A DNA stretch of 64,000 nucleotides from Oscillospiraceae bacterium (GCA_017472965.1 JAFUNR010000053.1:1-64000); one strand, 5' to 3'; positions 24,526 through 32,830 are shown, counted from the stretch's first letter. Notes: generated by a model from the letters alone, not told the origin. Translations and numbers: made by a program.

Positions 24526-25266
24526 TCAGCGGTCCAGAATGCGCCCGTCGGCGGAGATCACCGTCACCTGCCACGGAATAAACTTTCCGCTGGCCTGCAA
24601 AGCGCGTTTAACAGCATTTTCGATGCCGCTGCAGCAGGGCACCTCCATACGCACAACGGTGACGCTCCTGATGTCGTTTCCTTCAATAATACGGGTCAGC
24701 TTCTCGGTGTAATCGCCTTCGTCCAGCTTGGGACACCCGATCAGTGTGATGCGTCCGCGGATAAATTCATTGTGGAAATTGCCGTAGGCATATGCGGTAC
24801 AATCGGCCGCGATCAGCAGGTGCGCGCCGTCAAAAGACGGGGCATTGACCGGCACCAGCTTGATCTGTACCGGCCACTGCCGCAGTTGACTGACCGCAGG
24901 CGCGGCAGCGGCGAGAGGTTCCTTTTGTGCGGGGGATATGGCGTGGGCACTGCTGCCGGGACAGCCGCCGGCGGGATTCATGGTTTTCACCTGAGTGCCC
25001 GGGCAGCCGCAGGGCAGCGCACCGGCTTTTTTCTGCTTGGCGGCCAGTACGGCGGCCTCATTGTAAGCGGGGGCTTCGCGCTCTTCAAAACGGATGGCAT
25101 CCATCGGGCAGGCGGGCAGGCAGTCGCCCAGACCGTCGCAGTAATCCTCGCGGGTCAGTACGGCTTTGCCGCCGATCATTTCGATGGCTCCTTCGTGACA
25201 GGCTGCGGCACAGGCGCCGCAGCCATTGCATTTATCGGTATCGATTTTGATGATTTTTCGTTTCAT
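24526..25266 (-). CDS. Ferredoxin-domain protein, 2[4Fe-4S] plus C-terminal domain
   Basis: A 246-residue iron-sulfur protein. The N-terminus is a bacterial ferredoxin with CNGCGACAAACHEGAI (first cluster) and DYCDGLGDCLPACPMDAI (second cluster, with an altered first half). A linker rich in Cys-Gly-Pro (GALPCGCPGTQ, PAGGCPGSS) leads to a C-terminal domain with SFDGAHLLIAADCTAYAYGNFH, TLIGCPKLDEGDY and VPCCSGIENAVKRAL, seen in stand-alone 4Fe-4S binding proteins of Clostridia. Role: probably electron transfer, partner unknown. ATG 25266 has AAGGAGG upstream; earlier codons precede the predicted TACAAT -10 at about 25300. Confidence 0.85.
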   Translation of the reverse strand: MKRKIIKIDTDKCNGCGACAAACHEGAIEMIGGKAVLTREDYCDGLGDCLPACPMDAIRFEEREAPAYNEAAVLAAKQKKAGALPCGCPGTQVKTMNPAGGCPGSSAHAISPAQKEPLAAAAPAVSQLRQWPVQIKLVPVNAPSFDGAHLLIAADCTAYAYGNFHNEFIRGRITLIGCPKLDEGDYTEKLTRIIEGNDIRSVTVVRMEVPCCSGIENAVKRALQASGKFIPWQVTVISADGRILDR

Positions 25267-25325
25267 GGCAGAAACCTCCTTAGGGTTTGTGCCATCATTG
25301 TAGCACGCTGTTGCCGGGCGAATCT

Positions 25326-25339
25326 GTTGAATTTTCAAC
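25326..25339. promoter_or_regulatory. Possible operator upstream of the ferredoxin gene
   Basis: Inverted repeat GTTGAA-TT-TTCAAC in the intergenic region between the ferredoxin and HEYGH genes. A redox or metal regulator site is possible, but only its symmetry supports it. Confidence 0.3.
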
Positions 25340-25362
25340 AAAAATGAAACTTTTTTGAAAAA

Positions 25363-25830
25363 TCAACTGTTTTTTTCGCGGTCGCCGGCACGGCGGGCCA
25401 TCCACTCGCCCCATGCAGTGGCCCAGCGCTCCACATAAAAAGAATCGTAGGGGATGCCTCGCTCCTTGCGCAGCCGGCGCAGCGGCGGCAGATTGCACCA
25501 CAGCCAGCTGGGAATGCCGATCACGACCAGATACAGCGGCCCGAGCAGCAGCGATTGCAGCGTGTGGCCGTATTCGTGAAAAAGAGTTTGCTCATAGCGG
25601 GCGCGGGTGCCGGGGGCGGGGGCATCGGGCCGCACGCTCTGGTTTTGGGGCGCAGGTACAAACAGGAACATCCCCAGCGATATGCCGCCGCGGGCGCCCC
25701 ACTGTGTGGCCAGTGCGCCGTGATGCTCAAAATGCGGGCAGTGCCGCCAGCGCAGATAAAGAGCCAGCCCCAGAATACTCTGCGGCAGGCCCCATGTCCA
25801 TTGCCATATCCGGTAGATCACTTTTTTCAT
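25363..25830 (-). CDS. Membrane protein with HEYGHT metallopeptidase-like motif
   Basis: A 155-residue protein with hydrophobic segments at both ends of a soluble core (WTWGLPQSILGLALYLRW at residues 11-28 and LLLGPLYLVVIGIPSWLW near 95-112). HEYGHT near residue 85 is an HExxH-type zinc site, followed by an amphipathic helix. A conserved YVERWATAWGEW tail could supply the third ligand. Similar small proteins are widespread in Clostridia without assigned function. ATG 25830 has AGGAG about 12 nt upstream, a little far. Confidence 0.7.
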   Translation of the reverse strand: MKKVIYRIWQWTWGLPQSILGLALYLRWRHCPHFEHHGALATQWGARGGISLGMFLFVPAPQNQSVRPDAPAPGTRARYEQTLFHEYGHTLQSLLLGPLYLVVIGIPSWLWCNLPPLRRLRKERGIPYDSFYVERWATAWGEWMARRAGDREKNS

Positions 25831-25939
25831 CCTGTCAGCCCGCTCCTTTTATATAAAAGATACTGTGTTTATCAGTATAATACATTGACTGCTTTTTTGC
25901 AACAGACAGGCCGGTGTCGTAAAAATGCATAGTTTTAAA

Positions 25940-25957
25940 GGTTAGCAAAAGCTAACC
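25940..25957. promoter_or_regulatory. GTTAGC dyad, site 1 (upstream of feoA)
   Basis: Perfect 18-base dyad GGTTAGC-AAAA-GCTAACC. It shares the GGTTAG/CTAACC half-sites of DtxR/IdeR boxes, but the halves are set further apart. Located about 70 bases upstream of the feoA promoter -35. Confidence 0.65.
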
Positions 25958-26009
25958 ATGCGCAATGTGACGAACTTTGTTTTGCATGGAAAAAAACGGA
26001 AAAAACGCA

Positions 26010-26038
26010 TTGACAAATTCACTGTTTTAGAGTATTCT
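26010..26038 (+). promoter_or_regulatory. feoA promoter
   Basis: TTGACA (26010-26015), 17 nt, TATTCT (26033-26038). Dyad site 2 begins 7 bases after the -10 and so covers the transcription start. Confidence 0.75.
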
Positions 26039-26045
26039 ATTTTCG

Positions 26046-26063
26046 AGTTAGCGAAGGCTAATC
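26046..26063. promoter_or_regulatory. GTTAGC dyad, site 2 (over the feoA transcription start)
   Basis: AGTTAGC-GAAG-GCTAATC, the same 18-base layout as site 1 with end mismatches. Its placement over the start point fits repression by an iron-loaded regulator. Confidence 0.65.
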
Positions 26064-26086
26064 GAGGTTGAAAGGTGGTTGATCTT

Positions 26087-26299
26087 ATGACTCTGAAGCA
26101 GGCGAAAGAGGGCGAAGTGTACATCATCCGGGATATCGTGACCGATGATGAGGAACTGAACGCTTTCCTTTTTTCTCTGGGCTGCTACAGCGGCGAACCA
26201 ATCACCGTTGTCTCGCGCCGCCGGGGCAGCTGCGTTGTATCCATTAAGGATGGGCGCTACAACATCGATGATCAGCTGGCAGAGGCTATCTGTATTTAA
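26087..26299 (+). CDS. feoA: FeoA ferrous iron transport accessory protein
   Basis: A 70-residue SH3-like cytosolic protein assisting FeoB. The sequence MTLKQAKEGEVYIIRDIVTDDEELNAFLFSLGCYSGEPITVVSRRRGSCVVSIKDGRYNIDDQLAEAI follows the FeoA pattern (early LKQAKEGE, mid LFSLGCYSGEPI, RYNIDDQLA end). ATG 26087 has AGGTGG 8 nt upstream; an in-frame GTG at 26075 is possible. It precedes feoB by 154 bases with a hairpin and dyad between. Confidence 0.92.
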   Translation: MTLKQAKEGEVYIIRDIVTDDEELNAFLFSLGCYSGEPITVVSRRRGSCVVSIKDGRYNIDDQLAEAICI

Positions 26300-26336
26300 A
26301 GGGTAGCCGAAAGGATCCCTTTGTTCCTGCGGGAGC

Positions 26337-26358
26337 AAGGGACTCTTTAATCCCTTTT
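26337..26358 (+). terminator. Weak hairpin between feoA and feoB
   Basis: AAGGGA / TCCCTT stem (26337-26342, 26351-26356) ending TTTT, directly before dyad site 3. A second stem AAAGGG..CCCTTT overlaps the feoA end. Possibly a partial attenuator that sets the feoA:feoB ratio. Confidence 0.45.
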
Positions 26359-26376
26359 GGTTAGCGGAGACTAACC
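26359..26376. promoter_or_regulatory. GTTAGC dyad, site 3 (feoA-feoB gap)
   Basis: GGTTAGC-GGAG-ACTAACC, third copy of the 18-base layout, about 80 bases upstream of the feoB start. Confidence 0.65.
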
Positions 26377-26453
26377 GAGCGGGCTGACGGATCCCGGCAC
26401 AAAATCATTTCAAAACCGAAGTCATCCAATCGAACGAAGGAGGAGCACACCCC

Positions 26454-28445
26454 ATGAGAATTGCTTTTGCAGGCAATCCCAACAGCGGTAAGACCACCAT
26501 GTACAACGCTATGACCGGCCGCAACGAAAAGGTCGGCAACTGGGCTGGCGTCACCGTTGACAAAAAAGAGGCCCCGATCAAAAAGGCATACGCCGGCGAG
26601 TGCGAGATGATCGCCGTTGACCTGCCCGGTGCGTACTCCATGTCGCCGTTTACCTCGGAGGAGAGCGTTACCAGCTCCTATGTCAAAAACGAGGAGCCGG
26701 ATGTGATCATCAACATCGTTGATGCCACCAATCTGAGCCGTTCGCTGTTCTTCACCACCCAGCTGCTGGAGCTGGATATTCCCGTTGTTGTCGCTCTGAA
26801 CAAGGCGGATATCAACGAGAAAAAGGAGACCGAGATCGATGTGGCCGTCCTTTCCGCCAAACTGGGCTGCCCGGTGATCGAGACGGTTTCCACCAATGCG
26901 GAGGGCATGGCTGAGGTAGTCGCTGCCGCCGCCGCTGTTGCCGGTAAGGGACAGAAGGCCCCCTATGTGCAGGGTGATGTGGACCTGACCGACAAGAAGG
27001 CTGTAGAAGAGGCCGACCGTAAGCGCTTTGCCTTTGTCAACGGCATCGTTGACGGGGTCGAGACCCGTAAGGTGCTGACCAAGAATAAGAATTTCCAGGA
27101 TAAGATCGATGCTGTGATCACCCATCCCGTGGCCGGCATTCCCATCTTTGCGCTGGTGATGTTCCTTGTGTTCCATATCTCCCAGTCCGACGGCAAGCTG
27201 GGTCTGGGTGTCTGGCTGGCGGATACGCTGGTCGGCTGGCTCGAGGCCTTCCAGGGCTGGGTCGGCGGTCTGGTGGAGGGGGCTTCCCCCATCCTGCAGG
27301 CGCTGCTGGTGGATGGTGTCATCGGCGGCGTTGTGGCCGTCGTCGGCTTCCTGCCGCTGGTCATGGTCATGTATTTCCTGATCGCTCTGCTGGAGGATTG
27401 CGGCTATATGGCCCGCGCTACTGTGGTTCTGGATCCCATCTTCAAAAAGGTGGGTCTGTCCGGTAAATCTGTCATTCCCTTTGTTATCGGCACCGGCTGC
27501 GCCATTCCCGGCGTTATGGCCTGCCGCACCATCCGCAACGAGCGTGAGCGCCGTGCCACCGCCATGCTGGCTCCGTTCATGCCCTGCGGCGCCAAGCTGC
27601 CGGTCATCGGTCTGTTTGCGGGCGCATTCTTCTCCGATGCCTCCTGGGTGGGTACGCTGATGTATTTTGTCGGCATCCTGCTGATCCTGGTGGGCGCTCT
27701 GCTGGTCAACTGGGTCACCGGCCACAAGAATCGCAAGAGCTTTTTCATCATCGAGCTGCCTGAGTATAAGCTGCCCTCGCTGAAGCGCGCTTTCATCGCC
27801 ATGTGTTCCCGCGGCTGGTCCTTCATCGTCAAGGCCTTCACCATCATTCTGCTGTGCAACACCGTTGTGCAGATCATGCAGAGCTTCACCTGGAGCTTTA
27901 CTGTGGCCGAGGCTGCCGGTGATTCCATTCTGGCTTCCATCGCTTCTCCCTTTGCTTATATTCTGGTGCCCATCGTGGGTGTGCTGTCCTGGCAGCTGGC
28001 TGCCGCAGCCGTCACCGGCTTTATTGCCAAAGAGAATGTTGTCGGCACGCTGGCCGTCTGCTTTGTCGGTCTGGAGAACCTGATCGATACCGAAGAGCTT
28101 GCTCTGCTGGAAGGCGCCGGCAGCGAGGTCGCCGGTATCATGGCCATCACCAGAGTCGCTGCGCTGGCCTATCTGATGTTCAATCTGTACACCCCGCCCT
28201 GCTTTGCTGCTCTGGGCGCTATGAATGCCGAGATCAGCGACCGCAAGTGGTTCTGGGGCGGCGTAGGTCTGCAGCTTGCTACCGGCTATACCGTGGGCTA
28301 TCTGGTCTACACCGTGGGCACGTTGATCACCGCGCCCGCTTCCCTGAATGTGGGCGCTGCCATCGGCGGCGGCATTGCCGTGATCTGCTTTGCTGCTGTG
28401 GCTGCCTGCATTGCAAAGAAAAACAATAAGAAAGTCGCCGCCTGA
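26454..28445 (+). CDS. feoB: FeoB ferrous iron transporter
   Basis: A 663-residue Fe2+ importer with an N-terminal G protein domain: G1 GNPNSGKTT (residues 7-15), switch GNWAGVTVDKKE, G3 DLPGAYSM, G4 NKAD. A helical GDI-like spacer (to about 200) precedes the membrane part with two Gate motifs (GCAIPGVMACRTI and the later VVGTLAV repeat), CGAKLPV and the C-terminal NLYTPPCFAALGAM. Length is normal for the Firmicute type. ATG 26454 has GGAGGAG 8 nt upstream. It is followed 29 bases later by the FeoB-associated Cys-rich gene. Confidence 0.97.
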   Translation: MRIAFAGNPNSGKTTMYNAMTGRNEKVGNWAGVTVDKKEAPIKKAYAGECEMIAVDLPGAYSMSPFTSEESVTSSYVKNEEPDVIINIVDATNLSRSLFFTTQLLELDIPVVVALNKADINEKKETEIDVAVLSAKLGCPVIETVSTNAEGMAEVVAAAAAVAGKGQKAPYVQGDVDLTDKKAVEEADRKRFAFVNGIVDGVETRKVLTKNKNFQDKIDAVITHPVAGIPIFALVMFLVFHISQSDGKLGLGVWLADTLVGWLEAFQGWVGGLVEGASPILQALLVDGVIGGVVAVVGFLPLVMVMYFLIALLEDCGYMARATVVLDPIFKKVGLSGKSVIPFVIGTGCAIPGVMACRTIRNERERRATAMLAPFMPCGAKLPVIGLFAGAFFSDASWVGTLMYFVGILLILVGALLVNWVTGHKNRKSFFIIELPEYKLPSLKRAFIAMCSRGWSFIVKAFTIILLCNTVVQIMQSFTWSFTVAEAAGDSILASIASPFAYILVPIVGVLSWQLAAAAVTGFIAKENVVGTLAVCFVGLENLIDTEELALLEGAGSEVAGIMAITRVAALAYLMFNLYTPPCFAALGAMNAEISDRKWFWGGVGLQLATGYTVGYLVYTVGTLITAPASLNVGAAIGGGIAVICFAAVAACIAKKNNKKVAA

Positions 28446-28474
28446 GAGAATGCCGGCGGCGGGAGGAGCTGTCT

Positions 28475-28654
28475 GTGGATAACATTATCATCATTGCGAT
28501 CGTCCTTGTGATCGTTGCCGCCGCCGCGCTGTATGTTTACAAGGCAAAGAAAAACGGCAAAAAGTGCATCGGCTGTCCCGATTGCTGCAGCTGCTCCGCC
28601 AAAAAGAACGGCGAAGGCTGCTGCTGTGGCTGCAAAAGTGCGGCCAAAAACTGA
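28475..28654 (+). CDS. FeoB-associated Cys-rich membrane protein (PF12669)
   Basis: A 59-residue protein too short for the usual length cut-off. It has one hydrophobic helix (NIIIIAIVLVIVAAAALYVY) and then a Cys cluster GKKCIGCPDCCSCSAKK and CCCGCK. This matches the small Virus_attach/FeoB-associated family that accompanies Clostridial FeoB and may ferry Fe2+ or hold a cluster. GTG start at 28475 with GGAGG 8 nt upstream; located just after feoB and before a terminator. Confidence 0.88.
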   Translation: MDNIIIIAIVLVIVAAAALYVYKAKKNGKKCIGCPDCCSCSAKKNGEGCCCGCKSAAKN

Positions 28655-28668
28655 ATCGATTTTTCGCA

Positions 28669-28704
28669 AAGGGGCTGCCGCCGTATACGCGGCGGCCTTT
28701 TTCG
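28669..28704 (+). terminator. Terminator of the feo operon
   Basis: GGCTGCCGC / GCGGCGGCC stem with GTATAC-type loop, ending TTTTT, directly after the Cys-rich gene. Confidence 0.8.
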
Positions 28705-28745
28705 TGCAGCGAAAAATCTTTACGCCGCCTGCAGCGCTCCGGCGC

Positions 28746-28774
28746 TTGACACAAACGGGCGGCAGGGGTAGTAT
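28746..28774 (+). promoter_or_regulatory. Predicted promoter 1 of the two-component operon
   Basis: TTGACA (28746-28751), 17 nt, TAGTAT (28769-28774). Confidence 0.55.
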
Positions 28775-28843
28775 TGTACCGGATGATTTTTCCGTTAAAA
28801 GAAAAAAATGCATGCAAACAGATACAGTTTTGCGACAATGCTC

Positions 28844-28852
28844 TGGTATAAT
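28844..28852 (+). promoter_or_regulatory. Predicted extended -10 promoter 2 of the two-component operon
   Basis: TGGTATAAT: TG one base before a perfect TATAAT (28847-28852), about 45 bases before the response regulator start; no good -35. Confidence 0.5.
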
Positions 28853-28897
28853 GGCTTTGCAATGAAGAAAAAGCTGTCTGAAAGGGGAGGTTTGCCC

Positions 28898-29563
28898 ATG
28901 ATCCATATTCTTGTCGTCGAGGATGAACGACCCATCTCCGATTTGATTCTTCTGACGCTGAGGCAGGCGGGCTACCGCTGCAGCGCAGTGTATGACGGAC
29001 TGGCTGCGGCGGACTGGCTCGAAGCCAATACCTGCGATCTGGTGCTGCTGGATATCATGCTGCCCGGTGCAGACGGCTACGAGGTGCTGGAGTACATCCG
29101 GCCTACCGGCATCCCTGTGATTTTCCTTACGGCGAAAACGCAGCTGCACGACCGGGTCTACGGGTTGGAGAGCGGCGCGGATGATTACATCTGCAAGCCG
29201 TTCGCACCGGCAGAACTGGTGGCGCGGGTGGAGACCGTTCTGCGCCGCTGCGGCCGCGGCAAAGAAAAGCTGTCCATGTGGGGTGTGGAGCTGGATCCTG
29301 TGCAGCGCACGGTATTGAGCGGCGGAGAACCGGTGGAGCTGACCCCGCGAGAATTCGATCTGCTTTTGTACCTGATGCGTACACCCGGTGTGGCACTCTA
29401 CCGGGATGTGCTGTTTGAGCGGGTGTGGGGCACACTGCCGGATTCCGATACCCGTACACTGGATCTGCACATCGGCCGGCTGCGTCAGAAGTTGGGCTGG
29501 CAGGATCGCATCACCACTGTGTACCGCATCGGCTACCGTCTGGAAAAAGAGGAGAATACATGA
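28898..29563 (+). CDS. OmpR/PhoB-family response regulator
   Basis: A 221-residue two-component regulator. The receiver domain opens IHILVVEDERP (acidic pair E8-D9), the phosphoacceptor is D52 in DLVLLDIMLPG, T in FLTAK and K in DDYICKPFAPAELVARV complete the site. The C-terminal winged helix ends PREFDLLLYLMRTPGVALYRDVLFERVWG..RTLDLHIGRLRQKLG..ITTVYRIGYRL. ATG 28898 has GGGGAGG 7 nt upstream. Its stop overlaps the histidine kinase start (ATGA). Confidence 0.95.
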   Translation: MIHILVVEDERPISDLILLTLRQAGYRCSAVYDGLAAADWLEANTCDLVLLDIMLPGADGYEVLEYIRPTGIPVIFLTAKTQLHDRVYGLESGADDYICKPFAPAELVARVETVLRRCGRGKEKLSMWGVELDPVQRTVLSGGEPVELTPREFDLLLYLMRTPGVALYRDVLFERVWGTLPDSDTRTLDLHIGRLRQKLGWQDRITTVYRIGYRLEKEENT

Positions 29564-30999
29564 AATTTGCCACAAAGCTGACATTGGTGGTGCTGCTTTT
29601 GCTCAACTTCTGCGTGGGTCTGGTCAGCACCATCCTGCTGCAGCGAAATTTTGATTCTATGCTCACCGACAGCTGCGGACAGTATGCGCGGATGCAGATC
29701 AGTCTGTGCCGCAGCATACGGGATTCGGTTCAGGCCCTGCCGCAGCCGCAGGATGCCGCCGCCCGTGTCAGCGGTATCCGCCGTGCAGCAGAAAGTGCCG
29801 GTGCGTATCTGGGCGTGCAATATGCGCGGGTATACATCCGCGAAAAGGACGGCACAGCGGTGTATAAGAATCTGCCGGAGGGCTTCAGCGAGGTCGATGC
29901 CGTCCGTGCTCTGGAGGGCGATCCCCGCCGCCATCTGATCTATCCGGTGGGGGATACGCATTACGCCGGATTTTGTATGCAGATGGAAGCTGCGGGCGTT
30001 CACTATCAGGTGTTCAGTGTATATGATGTAAGCAATGTTTTTGTGCAGAGGGATATCCAGCGCCGCAGCGTGCTGGTGATGATGCTGATCCTGCTGCCGG
30101 TCTCCGCAGCGGCGGTGTGGGGCGTCTGCACCCTGTTGACGCGGAATATCCGCCGGCTGGAAAGTGCTGCTGCCGCCATTGCGGGCGGCGCGTATGAGCA
30201 GCGCAGCGGCATTGCAGGCGGGGACGAGATCGCCTCTCTCAGCCGCAGCTTTGACGATATGGCGGGTACGGTGGAGGAGACCATCCGCACGCTGCAGCAG
30301 AATCTGCACCAGCGGGAGGAGTTTGTGGCTGCTTTTACCCACGAGATCAAAACGCCCATGACCACCATGATCGGCTATTCCGATTTACTGCGCAGCCAGA
30401 GCTGCGATGCGGAAACAGTGCATCTTGCGGCGGGCTATATCCACGCCGAAACCAGCCGTCTGGCTTCGCTTTCGCACAATCTGCTGATGCTGCTGGGACT
30501 TTCCCGGGAAAAAGCAGAACTGCAGATCATGCCTTTTTCGCTGCTTTTGCAGCGGCTGCAGGATTCGCTGGGTGAGCTGCCGGGTGGTGTGCGGCTGGCG
30601 GTGGAAGCCGGCGGGGAATGCACCGTTGCCGTGCAGCCGGATCTAGTGCTTGTGCTGCTGCGCAATCTGGTGCAGAATGCAGCCCGCGCAAAGCCGCGGG
30701 ATGGCCGTGTGGTGCTGTGCTGTGAAAAAAGGCAGCGATCTTCGGATGCAGAGTGCGCCGCACCGGTGCTGGCGGTGACAGTCAGCGACACCGGCTGCGG
30801 CATTCCCGAAAAGGATCTGCCCCATGTCACCCAGCCCTTTTACATGGTGGATAAATCCCGCGCCCGTTCGGGCGGCGGCAGCGGTATCGGACTGGCTTTG
30901 TGCGAGCGCATTGCCGCGCTGCACGGTTCGCGTTTGTCTATTGAAAGTACCGTCGGTGTTGGCACAGCTGTGACAGTGGAACTGCCGCTGACGGAATAA
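29560..30999 (+). CDS. Sensor histidine kinase
   Basis: A 479-residue membrane kinase paired with the preceding regulator. TM1 lies at residues 6-25. An extracytoplasmic sensor of about 140 residues (SMLTDSCGQYARMQ to YDVSNVFVQ) is followed by TM2 near 170-190, a HAMP domain (LTRNIRRLESAAAAIAGGAYEQR), the HisKA box EFVAAFTHEIKTPMTTMIGYSDLL with H261, and HATPase motifs NLVQNAARA (N), DTGCGIPEKDL (G1) and SGGGSGIGLALC (G2). The stimulus is unknown. ATG overlaps the regulator stop; the exported protein gene follows 9 bases later and may be part of the sensing unit. Confidence 0.95.
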   Translation: MKFATKLTLVVLLLLNFCVGLVSTILLQRNFDSMLTDSCGQYARMQISLCRSIRDSVQALPQPQDAAARVSGIRRAAESAGAYLGVQYARVYIREKDGTAVYKNLPEGFSEVDAVRALEGDPRRHLIYPVGDTHYAGFCMQMEAAGVHYQVFSVYDVSNVFVQRDIQRRSVLVMMLILLPVSAAAVWGVCTLLTRNIRRLESAAAAIAGGAYEQRSGIAGGDEIASLSRSFDDMAGTVEETIRTLQQNLHQREEFVAAFTHEIKTPMTTMIGYSDLLRSQSCDAETVHLAAGYIHAETSRLASLSHNLLMLLGLSREKAELQIMPFSLLLQRLQDSLGELPGGVRLAVEAGGECTVAVQPDLVLVLLRNLVQNAARAKPRDGRVVLCCEKRQRSSDAECAAPVLAVTVSDTGCGIPEKDLPHVTQPFYMVDKSRARSGGGSGIGLALCERIAALHGSRLSIESTVGVGTAVTVELPLTE

Positions 31000-31008
31000 G
31001 GAGAGAAT

Positions 31009-32775
31009 ATGAATAAAAGGGATGTAGAGCAAAATGGAAAAAAGCGCCGGTTTTACCTGATGGGTGCAGTTGTGCTTTGCGCCGCACTGTTGCTGGCACT
31101 GCCCTTTGCCGCCGGCAGCATACGCGAACAGGTGCTGTATGCGCGGGGCATAGAGCTTTCGGATGATTTTGAGCTTTCGGAGGAGGGAAGAAAGTATCCC
31201 TTCGCTGTTGAGCTGTATGAGCGTGCACTGGAAGGGGATCTTGAGGGCGATTTCGTCTCGCTTACTGCGCAGGCGCCCATCACCGCCGAGGAAGAACTGT
31301 CGGTATATCTGGATGAATATCTGCAGCAGAACGGTGTGACGCAGGCACAGGACTGGATGCAGGTGTGGCCGGTTCGTACACAGACCCGCATCGTGACGGC
31401 AAAATATTCGCCGTCATTGCGGCTGTATGCAAGCGCTGTTGCCACGCTGGAAAGCGACAGCGTAAGCTGTACGGCGGTGAGCATCGCATACAGCGAGCTG
31501 GAAATATACGATATCAGCCTGCAGCCGCGGCAGCCGCTGCCGTCCGATCCCGCCGAGGGGCTTTCCATGAATGCGGAGAGCGCCGCCGGTGTGCTGCAGG
31601 AAATGGCTGCTGCGGAATGGAAGCCGGTGCGTCCGGCCAACAAAGCTGTGCTGTGGGAGGAATGCGCCTGGACGATGCACCGTGATGCGGACGGCCGCGG
31701 CTGGCTGTACCGCGTGGATTATGCCACCGGCCGGTACACCCCCGCCTGTGCGCTGCCGGAATGCAGTCACGATACAGCCGCCTGTGCTGCCTGCTTTGAT
31801 GTGCTGAATCCCACCATCACGGATCTCGGGGATACGCTGCTGGTGGCGTGGTATGACGGCACCTCTCAGGACGGCTACATGAAGCGGTACGCCTGCATGG
31901 TGGAGCCCTTCGGCGGGCAGCGCTCCCCGCAGGTGCTGCTGGGCAAGGCGGATATCGATAACACCTTTGCAGCCAACGGACGGGAGCTGCTTTTTGCCAC
32001 CTATGACGGGCGGCTGCGCTGGATGGATCTGGACGGCGGCTGGGAGAAAACGCTGGTAAAGCCGGAGCAGATCGTGCAGGCGGCCTTCGGTGATGCGGTG
32101 GATCCCGCTTACACCTACTGGTTTATTGAGGATGCCGATGCCGGATCGCTCACCCTGTCACTGCGCCGCGTGCTGGCGGACGAGGCCTTCACCGATACCG
32201 GTCGCGCCCTGGGGCATATCTACGAGCTGGTGCTGCTGCGGTACGATATCGCGGCAGGAACGCTTTCGGAGCTTTACCGCGGGCAGCTCAACGCAAGGCT
32301 GGATGCATGGGATGTACAGGCGGGCAGCCTGTGGCGTGTGGACGGGGTCAACGGAATTTTTGGCAAAACCGTGCTCACAACCGGCGAAACGCAGGTTTGG
32401 ACAGCACCGGGGACGGACACCGCTTTCTCGCTGGGGCTGGAGGCTGTGATCGATGGAAAAGCGGTTTATTACACTGTGAGTAATGACGGTACAGGTGAGA
32501 TCTGGCGGCGCTTTGCGGTGGATGCCGACGACGGAAGCACACAGGAGCTAACGCTCGCCACCCTGAAAAAAGGCTCGATCAGACCTATCGATATCATGGA
32601 TGCGGGACAGGAGGTGCTCTGTGTCGCGCATGAGATCGTGGCGGTCACTGTCAACGAGACGGTCTACGGCAAGCCCAACAGCTTTGTTTCGGATGAGATC
32701 CATTACGGCTTCATCCCAAAAACGGATTTCTTTGCCGATCTTTTCACCGTGACCCCCTTTGTACTTCCCGAATAA
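31009..32775 (+). CDS. Membrane-anchored extracellular propeller-like protein
   Basis: A 588-residue protein with one N-terminal membrane anchor (YLMGAVVLCAALLLALPFAAG, residues 16-36) and no other helix, so most of it is outside the cell. The first 200 residues are unassigned. From about 215 it has repeated strand patterns typical of Clostridial propeller (DUF5050-like) proteins, including a Cys element CALPECSHDTAACAACFD and WRVDGVNGIFGKTVL-type blades. It shares an operon with the two-component system (9-base gap), so it may modulate signal perception or be the system's main output. ATG 31009 has AAGGAG upstream. Confidence 0.75.
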   Translation: MNKRDVEQNGKKRRFYLMGAVVLCAALLLALPFAAGSIREQVLYARGIELSDDFELSEEGRKYPFAVELYERALEGDLEGDFVSLTAQAPITAEEELSVYLDEYLQQNGVTQAQDWMQVWPVRTQTRIVTAKYSPSLRLYASAVATLESDSVSCTAVSIAYSELEIYDISLQPRQPLPSDPAEGLSMNAESAAGVLQEMAAAEWKPVRPANKAVLWEECAWTMHRDADGRGWLYRVDYATGRYTPACALPECSHDTAACAACFDVLNPTITDLGDTLLVAWYDGTSQDGYMKRYACMVEPFGGQRSPQVLLGKADIDNTFAANGRELLFATYDGRLRWMDLDGGWEKTLVKPEQIVQAAFGDAVDPAYTYWFIEDADAGSLTLSLRRVLADEAFTDTGRALGHIYELVLLRYDIAAGTLSELYRGQLNARLDAWDVQAGSLWRVDGVNGIFGKTVLTTGETQVWTAPGTDTAFSLGLEAVIDGKAVYYTVSNDGTGEIWRRFAVDADDGSTQELTLATLKKGSIRPIDIMDAGQEVLCVAHEIVAVTVNETVYGKPNSFVSDEIHYGFIPKTDFFADLFTVTPFVLPE

Positions 32776-32780
32776 ATAAG

Positions 32781-32830
32781 GAGACCCTGCCGGGCAGCGG
32801 CATTGCCAACTGCTGTCCGGCAGGGTTCTC
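32781..32830. terminator. Terminator between converging operons
   Basis: Long imperfect stem GAGACCCTGCCGG.CAGC / CTGCTGTCCGGCAGGGTTCTC, 6 bases after the plus-strand stop and abutting the minus-strand PHP gene stop. Confidence 0.75.
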
